Notes: generated by a model from the letters alone, not told the origin. A stretch of 64,000 bases of DNA from JABDMD01 sp965203475 (GCA_965203475.1 OZ241890.1:2345839-2409838); one strand, 5' to 3'. Numbered from the stretch's first letter, positions 50,750 to 59,248 are shown. Program-made: numbers and translations.

Positions 50750-50970
50750 ATATTTTGCATGTAATAATTCTCAGGAGTTTCAGGTCTATTTAAAGGTCAA
50801 AAAAATAATGAAAAAATAATGTTTGTATCTTTGCCAACATTAACTTTGAAGTTACTGGGGGCTTTAGTCAGATTATCTAATAACCTCTGTATCGAGTAAT
50901 TATTTTTAAATTCTTCTGGTCTATAGGCCTGAATAAGTTAAATTGAATAAATTTCTAGGAGATTGTAAAA

Positions 50971-51444
50971 ATGAGTGCACAAAAAAATTTACCAAAGCTA
51001 AGTGGTCTCACATTGGCACTAGCGGCTGCAGGTCTTATTGCAGGTTGTACAACAACAACGGCTTCTGAGAGTACTGCTACTGCAGCAGCTGAATCAGAAA
51101 CTGTCGATCTTGCTCATTGTTATGGCGTGAATATATGTAAAGGCCACAATGACTGCGGTACTGCTAAGAATGATTGCAGTGGCCAGGCGTCTTGCAAGGG
51201 TACTGGCTTTGTTGCCATGCCAGTTAAGGCTTGTGGAGATATCGGTGGTCAAGTGAAAGATGATTGGAGAGGCCAAGTTACTAAGGCTGATCTTATTCAT
51301 TGTAACGGTGTAAATATCTGTAAGGGTCATAATGACTGCGGCACAGCGAATAATGACTGTGCAGGCCATGCATCTTGCAAGGGCACCGGCTTTGTTGCCA
51401 TGCCTGCGAAGGCTTGTGGCGACGTTGGCGGTAAAGTCGGCTAG
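50971..51444 (+). CDS. bufA2: Two-module bufferin-type (BufA2) precursor
   Basis: 157 residues. The N-terminus has a signal with a lipobox (AAGLIAGC, Cys26). Two nearly identical 61-residue modules follow. Module 1 has cysteines at 50, 56, 62, 69, 75 and 88; module 2 at 111, 117, 123, 130, 136 and 149, with identical spacing and conserved motifs GVNICKGHNDCGTA, ASCKGTGFVAMP, KACGD. BufA2 precursors usually have one module; they are copper-sequestering peptides modified by BufBC. A strong ribosome-binding site (TAGGAGATTG) precedes the ATG. The precursor is followed by a hairpin and then bufB, bufC. Confidence 0.88.
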   Translation: MSAQKNLPKLSGLTLALAAAGLIAGCTTTTASESTATAAAESETVDLAHCYGVNICKGHNDCGTAKNDCSGQASCKGTGFVAMPVKACGDIGGQVKDDWRGQVTKADLIHCNGVNICKGHNDCGTANNDCAGHASCKGTGFVAMPAKACGDVGGKVG

Positions 51445-51471
51445 CGTTTGGCATACAAATTAGCTAAATTT

Positions 51472-51495
51472 CCAGGGAGGTTTGATCCTCCCTGG
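51472..51495 (+). promoter_or_regulatory. Strong hairpin between bufA2 and bufB
   Basis: CCAGGGAGG (51472-51480) and CCTCCCTGG (51487-51495) form a perfect 9-bp GC-rich stem with a 6-base loop. It ends eight bases before the bufB start. No T run follows, so it is not a plain terminator. It could block exonuclease digestion of the bufA2 message or lower bufB translation. Confidence 0.75.
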
Positions 51496-51503
51496 ATGTA
51501 GTT

Positions 51504-52334
51504 ATGAGAAAAAAATTTTTAGGTTATGGCTTAGGCCTGCGTACCGTTCATTACCAATATGTTTTGGAGCACAAACCGGCTGTAGACTGGTTTGAAGTCC
51601 ATTCTGAAAATTTTATGGTGGCTGGTGGCAAGCCTAAATATTATTTACATGCCATTCGTGAGTATTACCCAATTGTGTTACATGGTGTGTCAATGTCGAT
51701 TGGCAGTACCGATCCACTGGATTATGAATACTTAACAAAGCTAAAAACGCTGATTGCAGAAGTACAGCCCGAGTGGGTATCTGATCATTTCTGTTGGACT
51801 TCAGTTGGTGATATTAACAGCCATGATTTATTACCACTTCCCTATAACGAAGAAGCCATTCAGCATATTGTTGAGCGCATCGATAAGGTTCAGGAATTTT
51901 TAGGCCAGCAGATTTTGCTTGAGAATGTATCCAGTTACTTAACCTATAAGAATTCTGAAATAGAGGAATGGGAATTTATCAGTGAAATTGTCAAACGTGC
52001 TGATTGTAAAATTCTTTTAGATATTAATAACATTTATGTAAGTTCACGTAATCACGGATTTTCACCACAAGAGTTTTTAAATCACATAGATCCGCATTGT
52101 ATTCAGCAATTTCATCTCGCCGGACACCAGGATTATGGAGATTATATTATTGATACGCATGATCACGATGTACCGGATCCGGTTTGGGAATTGTATGCCG
52201 ATGCATTAAAACTGTATGGCCCCATCAGTACTATGATTGAACGCGATGATAATATTCCTGAGTTCCCTCAGCTTTTAGCTGAAATGAATCATGCAAAGGA
52301 CATAGCACGGTCTATTCTTCCTGCAGCAGCGTAA
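51504..52334 (+). CDS. bufB: MNIO-family (DUF692) enzyme BufB
   Basis: 276 residues, the normal length for a multinuclear non-heme iron oxygenase (DUF692). Motifs in order: GLGLR near residue 10, WFEVHSENFM near 30, VLHGVSMSIGS near 58, WVSDHFCWTS near 93, LLPLPY near 110, QILLENVSSYL near 143, KILLDINNIYV near 174, QFHLAGHQDYG near 210 and IDTHDH near 225. These include the conserved His, Asp and Glu positions that bind iron in TIM-barrel MNIOs. In bufferin clusters it oxidises cysteines in the precursor, with BufC. It is 59 bases after bufA2 and six bases before bufC. Confidence 0.93.
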   Translation: MRKKFLGYGLGLRTVHYQYVLEHKPAVDWFEVHSENFMVAGGKPKYYLHAIREYYPIVLHGVSMSIGSTDPLDYEYLTKLKTLIAEVQPEWVSDHFCWTSVGDINSHDLLPLPYNEEAIQHIVERIDKVQEFLGQQILLENVSSYLTYKNSEIEEWEFISEIVKRADCKILLDINNIYVSSRNHGFSPQEFLNHIDPHCIQQFHLAGHQDYGDYIIDTHDHDVPDPVWELYADALKLYGPISTMIERDDNIPEFPQLLAEMNHAKDIARSILPAAA

Positions 52335-52340
52335 TTTACT

Positions 52341-53120
52341 ATGCAAAATCTGCGCAAGCTTCAGCATGAGTTTTTGCATCATCTATTAGAAAAAAAATCG
52401 GTGATTGCAGAAAATATTTCTGAGCAAGGCAATGTGGCGATTTCTACCCGCCTTGGTATTTACGGCAATGCCTACAAACTGCGTTTAAAGGACAGCATTG
52501 AAAATGATCATGAAATTTTAGGGCTGTATTTAGGTGATGAATTATTTGATCTTATGGCGGCGGGCTACATACACAGTAAACCTTCACACTACACTTCATT
52601 AAGGGATTTTTGTGAGCACCTGCCTGCTTATCTGAAGAATACAGAACCTTTTTCTGCTAACCCTATCATTGCAGAAATTGCCGACTTTGAACGGAAGCTG
52701 TTATTTGCTTTTGATGCCGCAGATAGAAATATTGCTACCTTGGATGATTTAACTTCCATTCCACAAGAGCAGTGGCCAGGTATGAAAGTACGTTTTCATC
52801 CAAGTATGCAAATTTTTCAGGCCAAATGGAATTCTGTGCAAAGCTGGCAAGCACTTAAAGCTGAGAAGTCGCCACCGAGTGAAATGCAGCAAGATGCAAA
52901 CTGGTTAATCTGGCGCAACTATGAACGTATTACCGAATTCCGTTCGCTTACTCTGGATGAGTACGCAATGCTAAATGGCTTTTTGCATGGAGATGATTTT
53001 TCAGATGTCTGTGAAGCGTTGCTTGATTACCATGCTGAGGAAGAGGTGGCTCAGCAGGCAATTCACTTTTTTACTTCCTGGCTTGATATTGGGATTGTTG
53101 CTAAGTTTGAAGTGTACTAG
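52341..53120 (+). CDS. bufC: BufC-like DUF2063 domain protein
   Basis: 259 residues. The N-terminal domain carries RLGIYGNAYKLRLKDSIENDHEILGLYLGDELFDLMAAGYI and PSHYTSLRDFCEHLPAYL, the DUF2063 signature. This partner protein is thought to bring the precursor to the MNIO enzyme BufB. It starts six bases after bufB, so translation is probably coupled. The C-terminus FFTSWLDIGIVAKFEVY ends cleanly before REP-like repeats. Confidence 0.9.
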   Translation: MQNLRKLQHEFLHHLLEKKSVIAENISEQGNVAISTRLGIYGNAYKLRLKDSIENDHEILGLYLGDELFDLMAAGYIHSKPSHYTSLRDFCEHLPAYLKNTEPFSANPIIAEIADFERKLLFAFDAADRNIATLDDLTSIPQEQWPGMKVRFHPSMQIFQAKWNSVQSWQALKAEKSPPSEMQQDANWLIWRNYERITEFRSLTLDEYAMLNGFLHGDDFSDVCEALLDYHAEEEVAQQAIHFFTSWLDIGIVAKFEVY

Positions 53121-53190
53121 CAGTCATTCCTGACATTTCTGGGGTACACTTGCATTGTATTTTTCAACCCTTAGCATAACTCATACGCTT

Positions 53191-53214
53191 CGAAAATTGC
53201 GTCCTGCATTTTCG
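53191..53214. repeat. REP-like palindrome, dispersed repeat copy 2
   Basis: CGAAAATTGCGTCCTGCATT and the following TTCG form arms CGAAAAT/ATTTTCG. It is a variant of the element at 43115. Confidence 0.6.
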
Positions 53215-53254
53215 ATCACCGTTTTCGACATCCTGCTTTAAATGTAGCTAATCG

Positions 53255-53277
53255 CAGAAACTGCTCCTGCATTTCTG
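53255..53277. repeat. REP-like palindrome, dispersed repeat copy 3
   Basis: CAGAAACTGCTCCTGCATTT plus CTG is a variant of the copies at 43115 and 53191. It lies in the same bufC to nrdB gap (53121-53435), which otherwise contains a palindrome at 53332-53351 and the nrdB terminator; no gene was seen there. Confidence 0.6.
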
Positions 53278-53331
53278 GGATACATTACGACCGTCTCGAC
53301 ATCCTGTCTGCTGTCGCGTTTCATGCGACTT

Positions 53332-53351
53332 GTTCTGCGCTTGCGCAGAAC
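53332..53351. repeat. Perfect GTTCTGCGC palindrome next to the nrdB terminator
   Basis: GTTCTGCGC and GCGCAGAAC flank TT and form a perfect 9-bp stem. On the plus strand it is followed by A bases, so it is not a plus-strand terminator. Confidence 0.8.
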
Positions 53352-53380
53352 AAAAAAAAGGGAGCAGAGGTTGCTCCCTT
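53352..53380 (-). terminator. Intrinsic terminator of nrdB
   Basis: On the minus strand GGGAGCA and TGCTCCC pair around a short loop and are followed by eight T. It begins about 55 bases after the nrdB stop. Confidence 0.85.
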
Positions 53381-53435
53381 AATATAACCACCATAAGTGG
53401 TGGCCCCATAACGCCGGTTACAAACCCAAGTGCTG

Positions 53436-54767
53436 TTACCAGATAAGAGCGCCCCCTGTTTGGTATTCGGTCACTCGGGTTTCGAAAAAGTTTTTCTCTT
53501 TTTTAAGATCTAAAATTTCTGCCATCCAAGGAAATGGATTGTTCGCCGCATCATATTGTTGTGGCAAACCAATTTGTGCAAAACGTCGGTTGGCAATGAA
53601 TTGTAGATATTCTTCAAACATGGGTGCATTCAAGCCTAAAATGCCACGTGGCATAGTGTCGTACGCGTATTGCGTTTCAAGGTCTACACCACTCTTAATG
53701 AGCTCAATCATTTCTTGTTGAAAGTCTTCCGTCCATAAATGTGGGTTTTCTAATTTAATTTGATTAATAACATCAATGCCAAAGTTCATATGCATGGATT
53801 CATCGCGCAAAATATATTGAAACTGTTCGGCCACCCCGGTCATTTTATTGCGACGGCCCATGGAAAGAATTTGCACAAAGCCTACATAGAAAAAGATACC
53901 TTCAAACACTACATAGAATGCAATGAGGTCACGCAGTAAGCGTTGATCATCTTCTACCGTACCGGTGTGGAAATCAGGATCACCTAAACTCTTGGTATAG
54001 GGAAGTGCCCATTCCGCTTTGCGTGCTACCGCAGGTAACTCGCGATACATATTAAACACTTCGCCTTCATCTAACCCTAAAGACTCAATGCAATATTGAT
54101 AGGCATGCGTGTGAACGGCTTCTTCAAAGGCTTGGCGCAATAAATATTGACGACACTCAGGGTTGGTAATGTGTTTATACACCGCTAACACTAAGTTGTT
54201 GGCCACCAGTGAGTCGGCGGTTGAGAAGAAACCTAAATTGCGTTTAACAATGGTGCGCTCATCTTCGGTTAAACCGTTATCACTTTTCCAAAGCGAGATG
54301 TCGGCATTCATGTTAATTTCTTGTGGCATCCAATGATTGGCACAACCGTCTAAATATTTTTGCCAGGCCCATTCATATTTAAATGGCACCAGTTGGTTTA
54401 AGTCGGCACGACAATTGATGATTTTTTTATCATCCACTTGAATGCGTTCCGCACCCATTTCAATGCTTTCTAAACCCGTTGCTCCTCCTTGGCCACTTGC
54501 TTTTTCTTCTTTTTCAATTTGTTGACGTAACTCTTCCAACTCTTGTGGAGCTTCCATCACAGTGGTGTCACGGGGATTGGAAACCACATCTTCAAGGGTG
54601 GGCATTTCTTGGGTAGGCATGGGGGTAGTCGCTTCAACGGTATCGGATATATGAAGTGCACGCACATTGTCATGGTGTTTCGTTGATGCATCGGTAAACA
54701 CCGCTGGTGCCGTAGCACTAGTCATGTTACGTCTGGCATCGGCGATAGGATCTTCCCAGCTTTGCAT
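53436..54767 (-). CDS. nrdB: Class Ia ribonucleotide reductase small subunit
   Basis: 443 residues from the ATG at 54767, chosen because GAGGAGAAAGATTCT lies just before it; an in-frame TTG nine codons upstream overlaps that site. The di-iron/tyrosyl radical subunit is shown by EERTIVKRNLGFFSTADSLVANN, FEEAVHTHAYQYCIESL (ExxH), FEGIFFYVGF and RDESMHMNFG (ExxH), and the C-terminal TEYQTGGALIW that docks to NrdA. Roughly the first 115 residues are Pro/Thr/Glu-rich and disordered, longer than in E. coli NrdB. Transcribed from the same promoter region as nrdA. Confidence 0.95.
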   Translation of the reverse strand: MQSWEDPIADARRNMTSATAPAVFTDASTKHHDNVRALHISDTVEATTPMPTQEMPTLEDVVSNPRDTTVMEAPQELEELRQQIEKEEKASGQGGATGLESIEMGAERIQVDDKKIINCRADLNQLVPFKYEWAWQKYLDGCANHWMPQEINMNADISLWKSDNGLTEDERTIVKRNLGFFSTADSLVANNLVLAVYKHITNPECRQYLLRQAFEEAVHTHAYQYCIESLGLDEGEVFNMYRELPAVARKAEWALPYTKSLGDPDFHTGTVEDDQRLLRDLIAFYVVFEGIFFYVGFVQILSMGRRNKMTGVAEQFQYILRDESMHMNFGIDVINQIKLENPHLWTEDFQQEMIELIKSGVDLETQYAYDTMPRGILGLNAPMFEEYLQFIANRRFAQIGLPQQYDAANNPFPWMAEILDLKKEKNFFETRVTEYQTGGALIW

Positions 54768-54977
54768 AGAATCTTTCTCCTCTAGTCCGAACAATAACTA
54801 TAAATGCTCTTTTTTAAACATAGCTTCGTTAGCAACATACTCAGATCCTCATGTATTGCATATACACTGCGGTCTTGTGCGTGTTGCTGCCTCACTCTGC
54901 TTAAAAAATTACGATTTCTAATCATTGTTCGCGGTTATCTACTTCTCTGTAAAAGTATGTCTGCCTATTTATTCTTG

Positions 54978-57860
54978 CTATTGGCAGGCTTCACATTCGG
55001 GATCCAAAATCGAACAAGCTTTTGATGCTTCACTGCCGTTGCTTACGGCATTTAATTTGCTTTCTCGACCTTGAACAGTACTTTTTTCTACATGTGTTGC
55101 CCCCATGGAACGTAAGTAGTACGTCGTTTTTAAACCACGTACCCAGGCTAACTTATATAAGTTATCTAACTTTTGGCCTGAGGGTTCTGCCATGTATAAA
55201 TTCAACGACTGCGCTTGATCAATCCACTTTTGTCTGCGCGAAGCCGCTTCGACTAACCAACGTGGATCAATTTCAAATGCAGTGGCATAAATCGTTTTTA
55301 ATTCTTCAGGAATACGGTCAATGGTTTGTACACTGCCATCAAAATACTTGAGGTCATTCGCCATGACTTCATCCCAAAGATCCATTTTCTTTAAATCGGC
55401 AATGAGGTAAGGATTGCTTACGGTAAATTCGCCCGACAAATTCGATTTCACAAATAAGTTTTGATAGGTGGGTTCAATACTTTGGGTAACTCCACAAATA
55501 TTGGAAATAGTGGCTGTGGGAGCAATAGCCATGGTGTTGGAGTTACGTATGCCCACTTGTTGCACACGTGCACGTAAACTTTCCCAATCCATAGTGGAGG
55601 AGCGATCTTGATTTAAATAATCGCCACGCCCTTTTTCTAATATTTCAACGGAGTCGATGGGCAATATACCTTGATCCCACAATGAGCCTTTAAAAGTACT
55701 ATAAGCACCGCGCTCCTCGGCTAAGTCGGTAGAGGCCTTAATGGCGTAATAGCTCACTGCTTCCATGGAATGATCAGCAAACTCAACGGCTTCTTGGCTT
55801 GCGTACGAAATACTTTGTTTATACAAAGCATCTTGAAAACCCATCATGCCTAAACCCACCGGGCGATGATATAAGTTAGATTGACGTGCTTTGCTGACAC
55901 TATAAAAGTTGTACTCAATGACGTTATCCAACATGCGCATGGCGGTGGAAATAGTCTGTTCTAATTTCTTAAGGTTTAAACCGTTTTCATCAATGTGTGC
56001 AGCAAGGTTTACTGAACCTAAATTACATACGGCAATTTCATAGTCATTCGTATTTAGCGTAATTTCAGTGCACAAATTAGAAGAGTGCACCACACCGGTA
56101 TGCTGTTGCGGAGAACGCAAGTTGCATGGATCTTTAAACGTAATCCAAGGGTGTCCGGTTTCATATAGCATGCCCAACATCTTGCGCCACAAATCTACGG
56201 CATTAATTTTTTTAAAGTTTTTAATTTCGCCGTTTTCAGCTTTGCGCTCGTATTCTTCATAACGTTGTTCAAACGCGATGCCACTGAGTTCATGTAAATC
56301 ATCCACTTCGTGTGGCGAGAACAGCGTCCAAGGTTTTTCTTCACAAACACGTTTCATGAATAAATCTGGCACCCAATTGGCCGTGTTCATATCATGCGTG
56401 CGACGTCGATCATCCCCAGTGTTTTTACGCAGCTCTAAAAACTCTTCAATATCTAAGTGCCAGGTTTCTAAATAAGCACACATGGCACCTTTGCGCTTAC
56501 CGCCTTGGTTCACGGCTACGGCAGTATCGTTTGCCACTTTTAGAAAGGGCACTACGCCTTGCGACTTCCCGTTGGTACCTTTGATGTGAGCGCCCATGGA
56601 ACGTACACGTGACCAATCATTACCTAAGCCGCCGGCAAACTTAGATAACATGGCATCGTCTTTTATAGCTTCGAAAATGCCATACAAATCATCCGGCACC
56701 GTGCTGAGGTAACAAGATGATAACTGTGGGCGTAGGGTGCCTGAGTTAAATAAAGTGGGTGTTGAACTCATGAAATCAAACGAAGACAGCAAGCGATAAA
56801 ACTCGATGGCACGTTCTTCGCGTTCTACTTCATTAATGGCCAAGCCCATGGCAACGCGCATAAAAAAGGCTTGCGGTAATTCAAAGCGGGTGCCGTCATA
56901 GTGAATAAAATAACGGTCATATAACGTTTGCATACCAAGAAAAGTAAACTTGTGATCACGTTCTGGCTTTAGGGCTTTGCCAAGTTTCTTTACGTCGTAC
57001 TCATTCAATAATTTCTCGTCTAACAGTTCCAGCTGTACGGCTTTTTCAATATAACGGTCAAAGTAATCCGCATACTGATACTTCATTTCTTTAAACGTGG
57101 CTGAAGTGGAAACGCCATATACAAAGCTGAGCGCTTCATGTCGCAATGAATCTAACAACAAACGTGCGGCAACATAGGTGTAGTTGGGTTCCTTTTCAAT
57201 TAAGGTGCGCGCACTCATGGTAAGGGCGGTGCCGACTTCTTTTTCAGGAATGCCGTCATATAAATTACGTAGTGCTTCATCAATAATGGGCTGGGCTTCT
57301 ACATCATCGGTATTGCTACAGGCTTCAGTGACCATGCGCGTTAAGCGCTCAATGTCTAACGGTTTTTCTTGCTTATTGTCATCAATGATGGCAATGCTAG
57401 AAACCGTGGAATGGGGTTGTGTTTGTTCCGCTTCGGCCTGTTTGGCAGCTTCACGTTCTTTGGCGCGTTCTTCGCGATACAACACATAGGCACGGGCAAT
57501 TTTGTGTTGCCCAAAACGCATTAAGGCTAGCTCTACCTGGTCTTGAATGTCTTCAATGTGGAAAGTGCCGCCTTGGGGACGACTACGTGTAAGTGCATAA
57601 AACACTTTATCGGTAATCTCTTCGACCATTTCGTGAATACGAGAAGAAGCGGCTGCATTGCCACCTTCTACCGCCAAAAACGCTTTGGTTACTGCAACCT
57701 TGATTTTTTCACGATCAAAGGAAGTAACCTTGCCATTTCTTCGAATAACTCGGTATTGATCCGGAGCCGTGGCAGCTATTTCAAGGCTTATGGGTGGCGT
57801 TTGTTCAGATGTAGTTGTGGGTGCATTAATGTCGGCAATAGTAGTAGGTTCTGGCTGCAT
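54978..57860 (-). CDS. nrdA: Class Ia ribonucleotide reductase large subunit
   Basis: 960 residues. NrdA reduces ribonucleoside diphosphates using the radical passed from NrdB. Two N-terminal ATP-cone-like domains are visible: YRVIRRNGKVTSFDREKIKVAVTKAFLAVE near residue 37 and a second around LTRMVTEACSNTDDVEAQPI (about 170). Downstream are the dNTP-site and catalytic core (STPTLFNSGTLRPQLSSCYL, GGLGNDWSRVR, ATISNICGVTQSIEP) and the C-terminal redox cysteines (CSILDPECEACQ). Preceded by a NrdR-type promoter with a DnaA box; followed by nrdB after 210 bases. Confidence 0.95.
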   Translation of the reverse strand: MQPEPTTIADINAPTTTSEQTPPISLEIAATAPDQYRVIRRNGKVTSFDREKIKVAVTKAFLAVEGGNAAASSRIHEMVEEITDKVFYALTRSRPQGGTFHIEDIQDQVELALMRFGQHKIARAYVLYREERAKEREAAKQAEAEQTQPHSTVSSIAIIDDNKQEKPLDIERLTRMVTEACSNTDDVEAQPIIDEALRNLYDGIPEKEVGTALTMSARTLIEKEPNYTYVAARLLLDSLRHEALSFVYGVSTSATFKEMKYQYADYFDRYIEKAVQLELLDEKLLNEYDVKKLGKALKPERDHKFTFLGMQTLYDRYFIHYDGTRFELPQAFFMRVAMGLAINEVEREERAIEFYRLLSSFDFMSSTPTLFNSGTLRPQLSSCYLSTVPDDLYGIFEAIKDDAMLSKFAGGLGNDWSRVRSMGAHIKGTNGKSQGVVPFLKVANDTAVAVNQGGKRKGAMCAYLETWHLDIEEFLELRKNTGDDRRRTHDMNTANWVPDLFMKRVCEEKPWTLFSPHEVDDLHELSGIAFEQRYEEYERKAENGEIKNFKKINAVDLWRKMLGMLYETGHPWITFKDPCNLRSPQQHTGVVHSSNLCTEITLNTNDYEIAVCNLGSVNLAAHIDENGLNLKKLEQTISTAMRMLDNVIEYNFYSVSKARQSNLYHRPVGLGMMGFQDALYKQSISYASQEAVEFADHSMEAVSYYAIKASTDLAEERGAYSTFKGSLWDQGILPIDSVEILEKGRGDYLNQDRSSTMDWESLRARVQQVGIRNSNTMAIAPTATISNICGVTQSIEPTYQNLFVKSNLSGEFTVSNPYLIADLKKMDLWDEVMANDLKYFDGSVQTIDRIPEELKTIYATAFEIDPRWLVEAASRRQKWIDQAQSLNLYMAEPSGQKLDNLYKLAWVRGLKTTYYLRSMGATHVEKSTVQGRESKLNAVSNGSEASKACSILDPECEACQ

Positions 57861-57975
57861 CTGGTTTCTCAGCTTCGTGTTATAAGTCGTTGATTTTTAT
57901 TTACCTCCACTAGTCCCTGTGTGATGTTATTGTTGCCCTTTGGGACACGTCGTTGCCGACATTTAAGAGGTGCTA

Positions 57976-58022
57976 ATACTATAAATTGGGGTCGCATTTC
58001 CGTCAAGCACAACATCTTGTGT
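57976..58022 (-). promoter_or_regulatory. nrdA promoter with a pair of NrdR boxes
   Basis: On the minus strand TTGACG (58001-58006), a 17-base spacer and TATAGT (57978-57983) form a sigma-70 promoter. Box 1 (58007-58022, ACACAAGATGTTGTGC) matches ACACWATATATWGTGT at 13 of 16 positions when read from the other strand. Box 2 (57976-57991) matches at 12 of 16 and overlaps the -10. The box starts are 31 bases apart, the usual NrdR helical phasing. This predicts repression of nrdA by NrdR when dATP or ATP levels are high. Confidence 0.8.
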
Positions 58023-58040
58023 GTATGCGCAGGAAAAAGC

Positions 58041-58049
58041 TGTGGATAA
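58041..58049 (-). promoter_or_regulatory. DnaA box upstream of nrdA
   Basis: TTATCCACA (minus strand) is a perfect DnaA box, 18 bases before NrdR box 1. E. coli nrdAB is also controlled by DnaA, so coupling of nucleotide supply to replication is likely. A nine-base match can be chance; the position makes it credible. Confidence 0.6.
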
Positions 58050-58326
58050 AGCCTGCATAGTGTTACAGCCTGGTTAAAATACCCTGAACATTCGTGGGGT
58101 TACAAAAATGCAAGTATTTTTTTCCATTTCTTCTTAAAATGTTTCGATCGATTTAATAGAAAAGTTTTATAAATTTTTTTACATTTTTATCACTTCATCC
58201 CACACAAAAATTCCAAAATCGACCGTTCATAAAAATTTCATTTTGCTGAGATGAGTGTGGCAGTGTAGAAGCCTAGATTAAGTAAAAATTTTTAACACCA
58301 TGGGCATTGCCGCGTAAAATTTAAGC

Positions 58327-58680
58327 ATGGAAAAATCAAAAGAGATTTCTTTACAAGCTGATTTGGCTGATCACGGAGGTTGTGCCAATTCCGAACCCTT
58401 CGCATTACGTGTAATGGGCGATAGTATGGAGCCTGAATTCAGAGATGGTCATATCATTATTATTGATTCAGCGGCGGCGGTTGAAAGTGGCTGCTATGTA
58501 TTGGCCATGGTGGCGGATGAATACATTTTTCGCCAACTCATAATTGAAGATGAAAAATATTTTTTACGTGCACTAAATCCTGGCTACAAAGAAATTGAAG
58601 TGAATGGATTGGATGCTATTCGTGGTGTAATTGTGCAGCGCGCCGGTACGCGCCGCAAAGAACATAAACATTACGTATAA
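58327..58680 (+). CDS. LexA/UmuD-like S24-fold protein without DNA-binding domain
   Basis: 117 residues. The S24 fold is seen from FALRVMGDSMEPEFRDG, with the usual Ser nucleophile Ser33, to CYVLAMVADEYIFRQL. In LexA and UmuD the lysine of the dyad sits in the TVKRL-type motif; here it is Arg69 (IFRQL), so proteolysis is doubtful. There is no helix-turn-helix or dimerisation extension. It may be a ligand-binding or regulatory relative. It is alone between nrdA and a sigma-54 promoter. Confidence 0.8.
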   Translation: MEKSKEISLQADLADHGGCANSEPFALRVMGDSMEPEFRDGHIIIIDSAAAVESGCYVLAMVADEYIFRQLIIEDEKYFLRALNPGYKEIEVNGLDAIRGVIVQRAGTRRKEHKHYV

Positions 58681-58900
58681 CGAACACTTAGTCCGATATA
58701 AAGGCATTTTATCTTTTATCGTTGAATCTAAAACATTGATTCACATTGTTGTAATGTAACTTCTTTACTCTCACGTCCGTTTTGAGAATCTGTCAATTAC
58801 TTGCAAGCTTATAGTGCAACTGTGTGCTCAATGAGGGCATATTCATTATTTTAAATTGGCCTGAATAACTAAGTGATTGTATTGGTTGGAGTAGGAATTT

Positions 58901-58916
58901 TGGCACAGCAATTGCT
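58901..58916 (+). promoter_or_regulatory. Consensus sigma-54 promoter
   Basis: TGGCAC-AGCAA-TTGCT matches the sigma-54 consensus TGGCACRNNNNTTGCW at every position, with GG and GC spaced correctly. A palindrome ACATT-GTTGT-AATGT at 58743-58757, about 145 bases upstream, could be an activator site. Transcription would start near 58928 and read into the 35-residue membrane protein gene. The rest of 58681-59098 contains no recognised gene. Confidence 0.75.
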
Positions 58917-59098
58917 ATACATTTGGCGATGAAACGTTTAGTTAGTCTAGTTTCTCGCGGCAAAAATCATTGCATTTTTGTAACAAAAAATTCATTTTAG
59001 TTACTTGAACTTTGCGTGGTTGGCCCCATCTAAGCTGTGTAGCAAAATGACTGACTACAAGGTTTTAACCATAACGATTTAACTAGAGGAAATTAACC

Positions 59099-59206
59099 AT
59101 GAGTAATAGTGAAAATTCTTTTTTATTAAATATATTAGTTCCTGATTTTTTAATGTTTGCGATTTCGCTTTCCCTTGCATTCGCAGTTTTAATTAAATTA
59201 TTTTAA
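59099..59206 (+). CDS. 35-residue membrane micro-protein under sigma-54 control
   Basis: The frame encodes MSNSENSFLLNILVPDFLMF and then a single helix AISLSLAFAVLIKLF. A good ribosome-binding site (CTAGAGGAAATTAACC) precedes the ATG and an intrinsic terminator follows the stop by about 43 bases. The upstream sigma-54 promoter suggests expression under nitrogen limitation or another enhancer-binding-protein signal. It resembles no micro-protein I know. Confidence 0.65.
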   Translation: MSNSENSFLLNILVPDFLMFAISLSLAFAVLIKLF

Positions 59207-59248
59207 GTAGATAATACGTAGCTGCTCTTCATTCCCTGCTAAGTATAT

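Noticed and set aside
53332..53351. Plus-strand terminator for bufC
   Set aside because: The palindrome is followed by A bases on the plus strand, not T.
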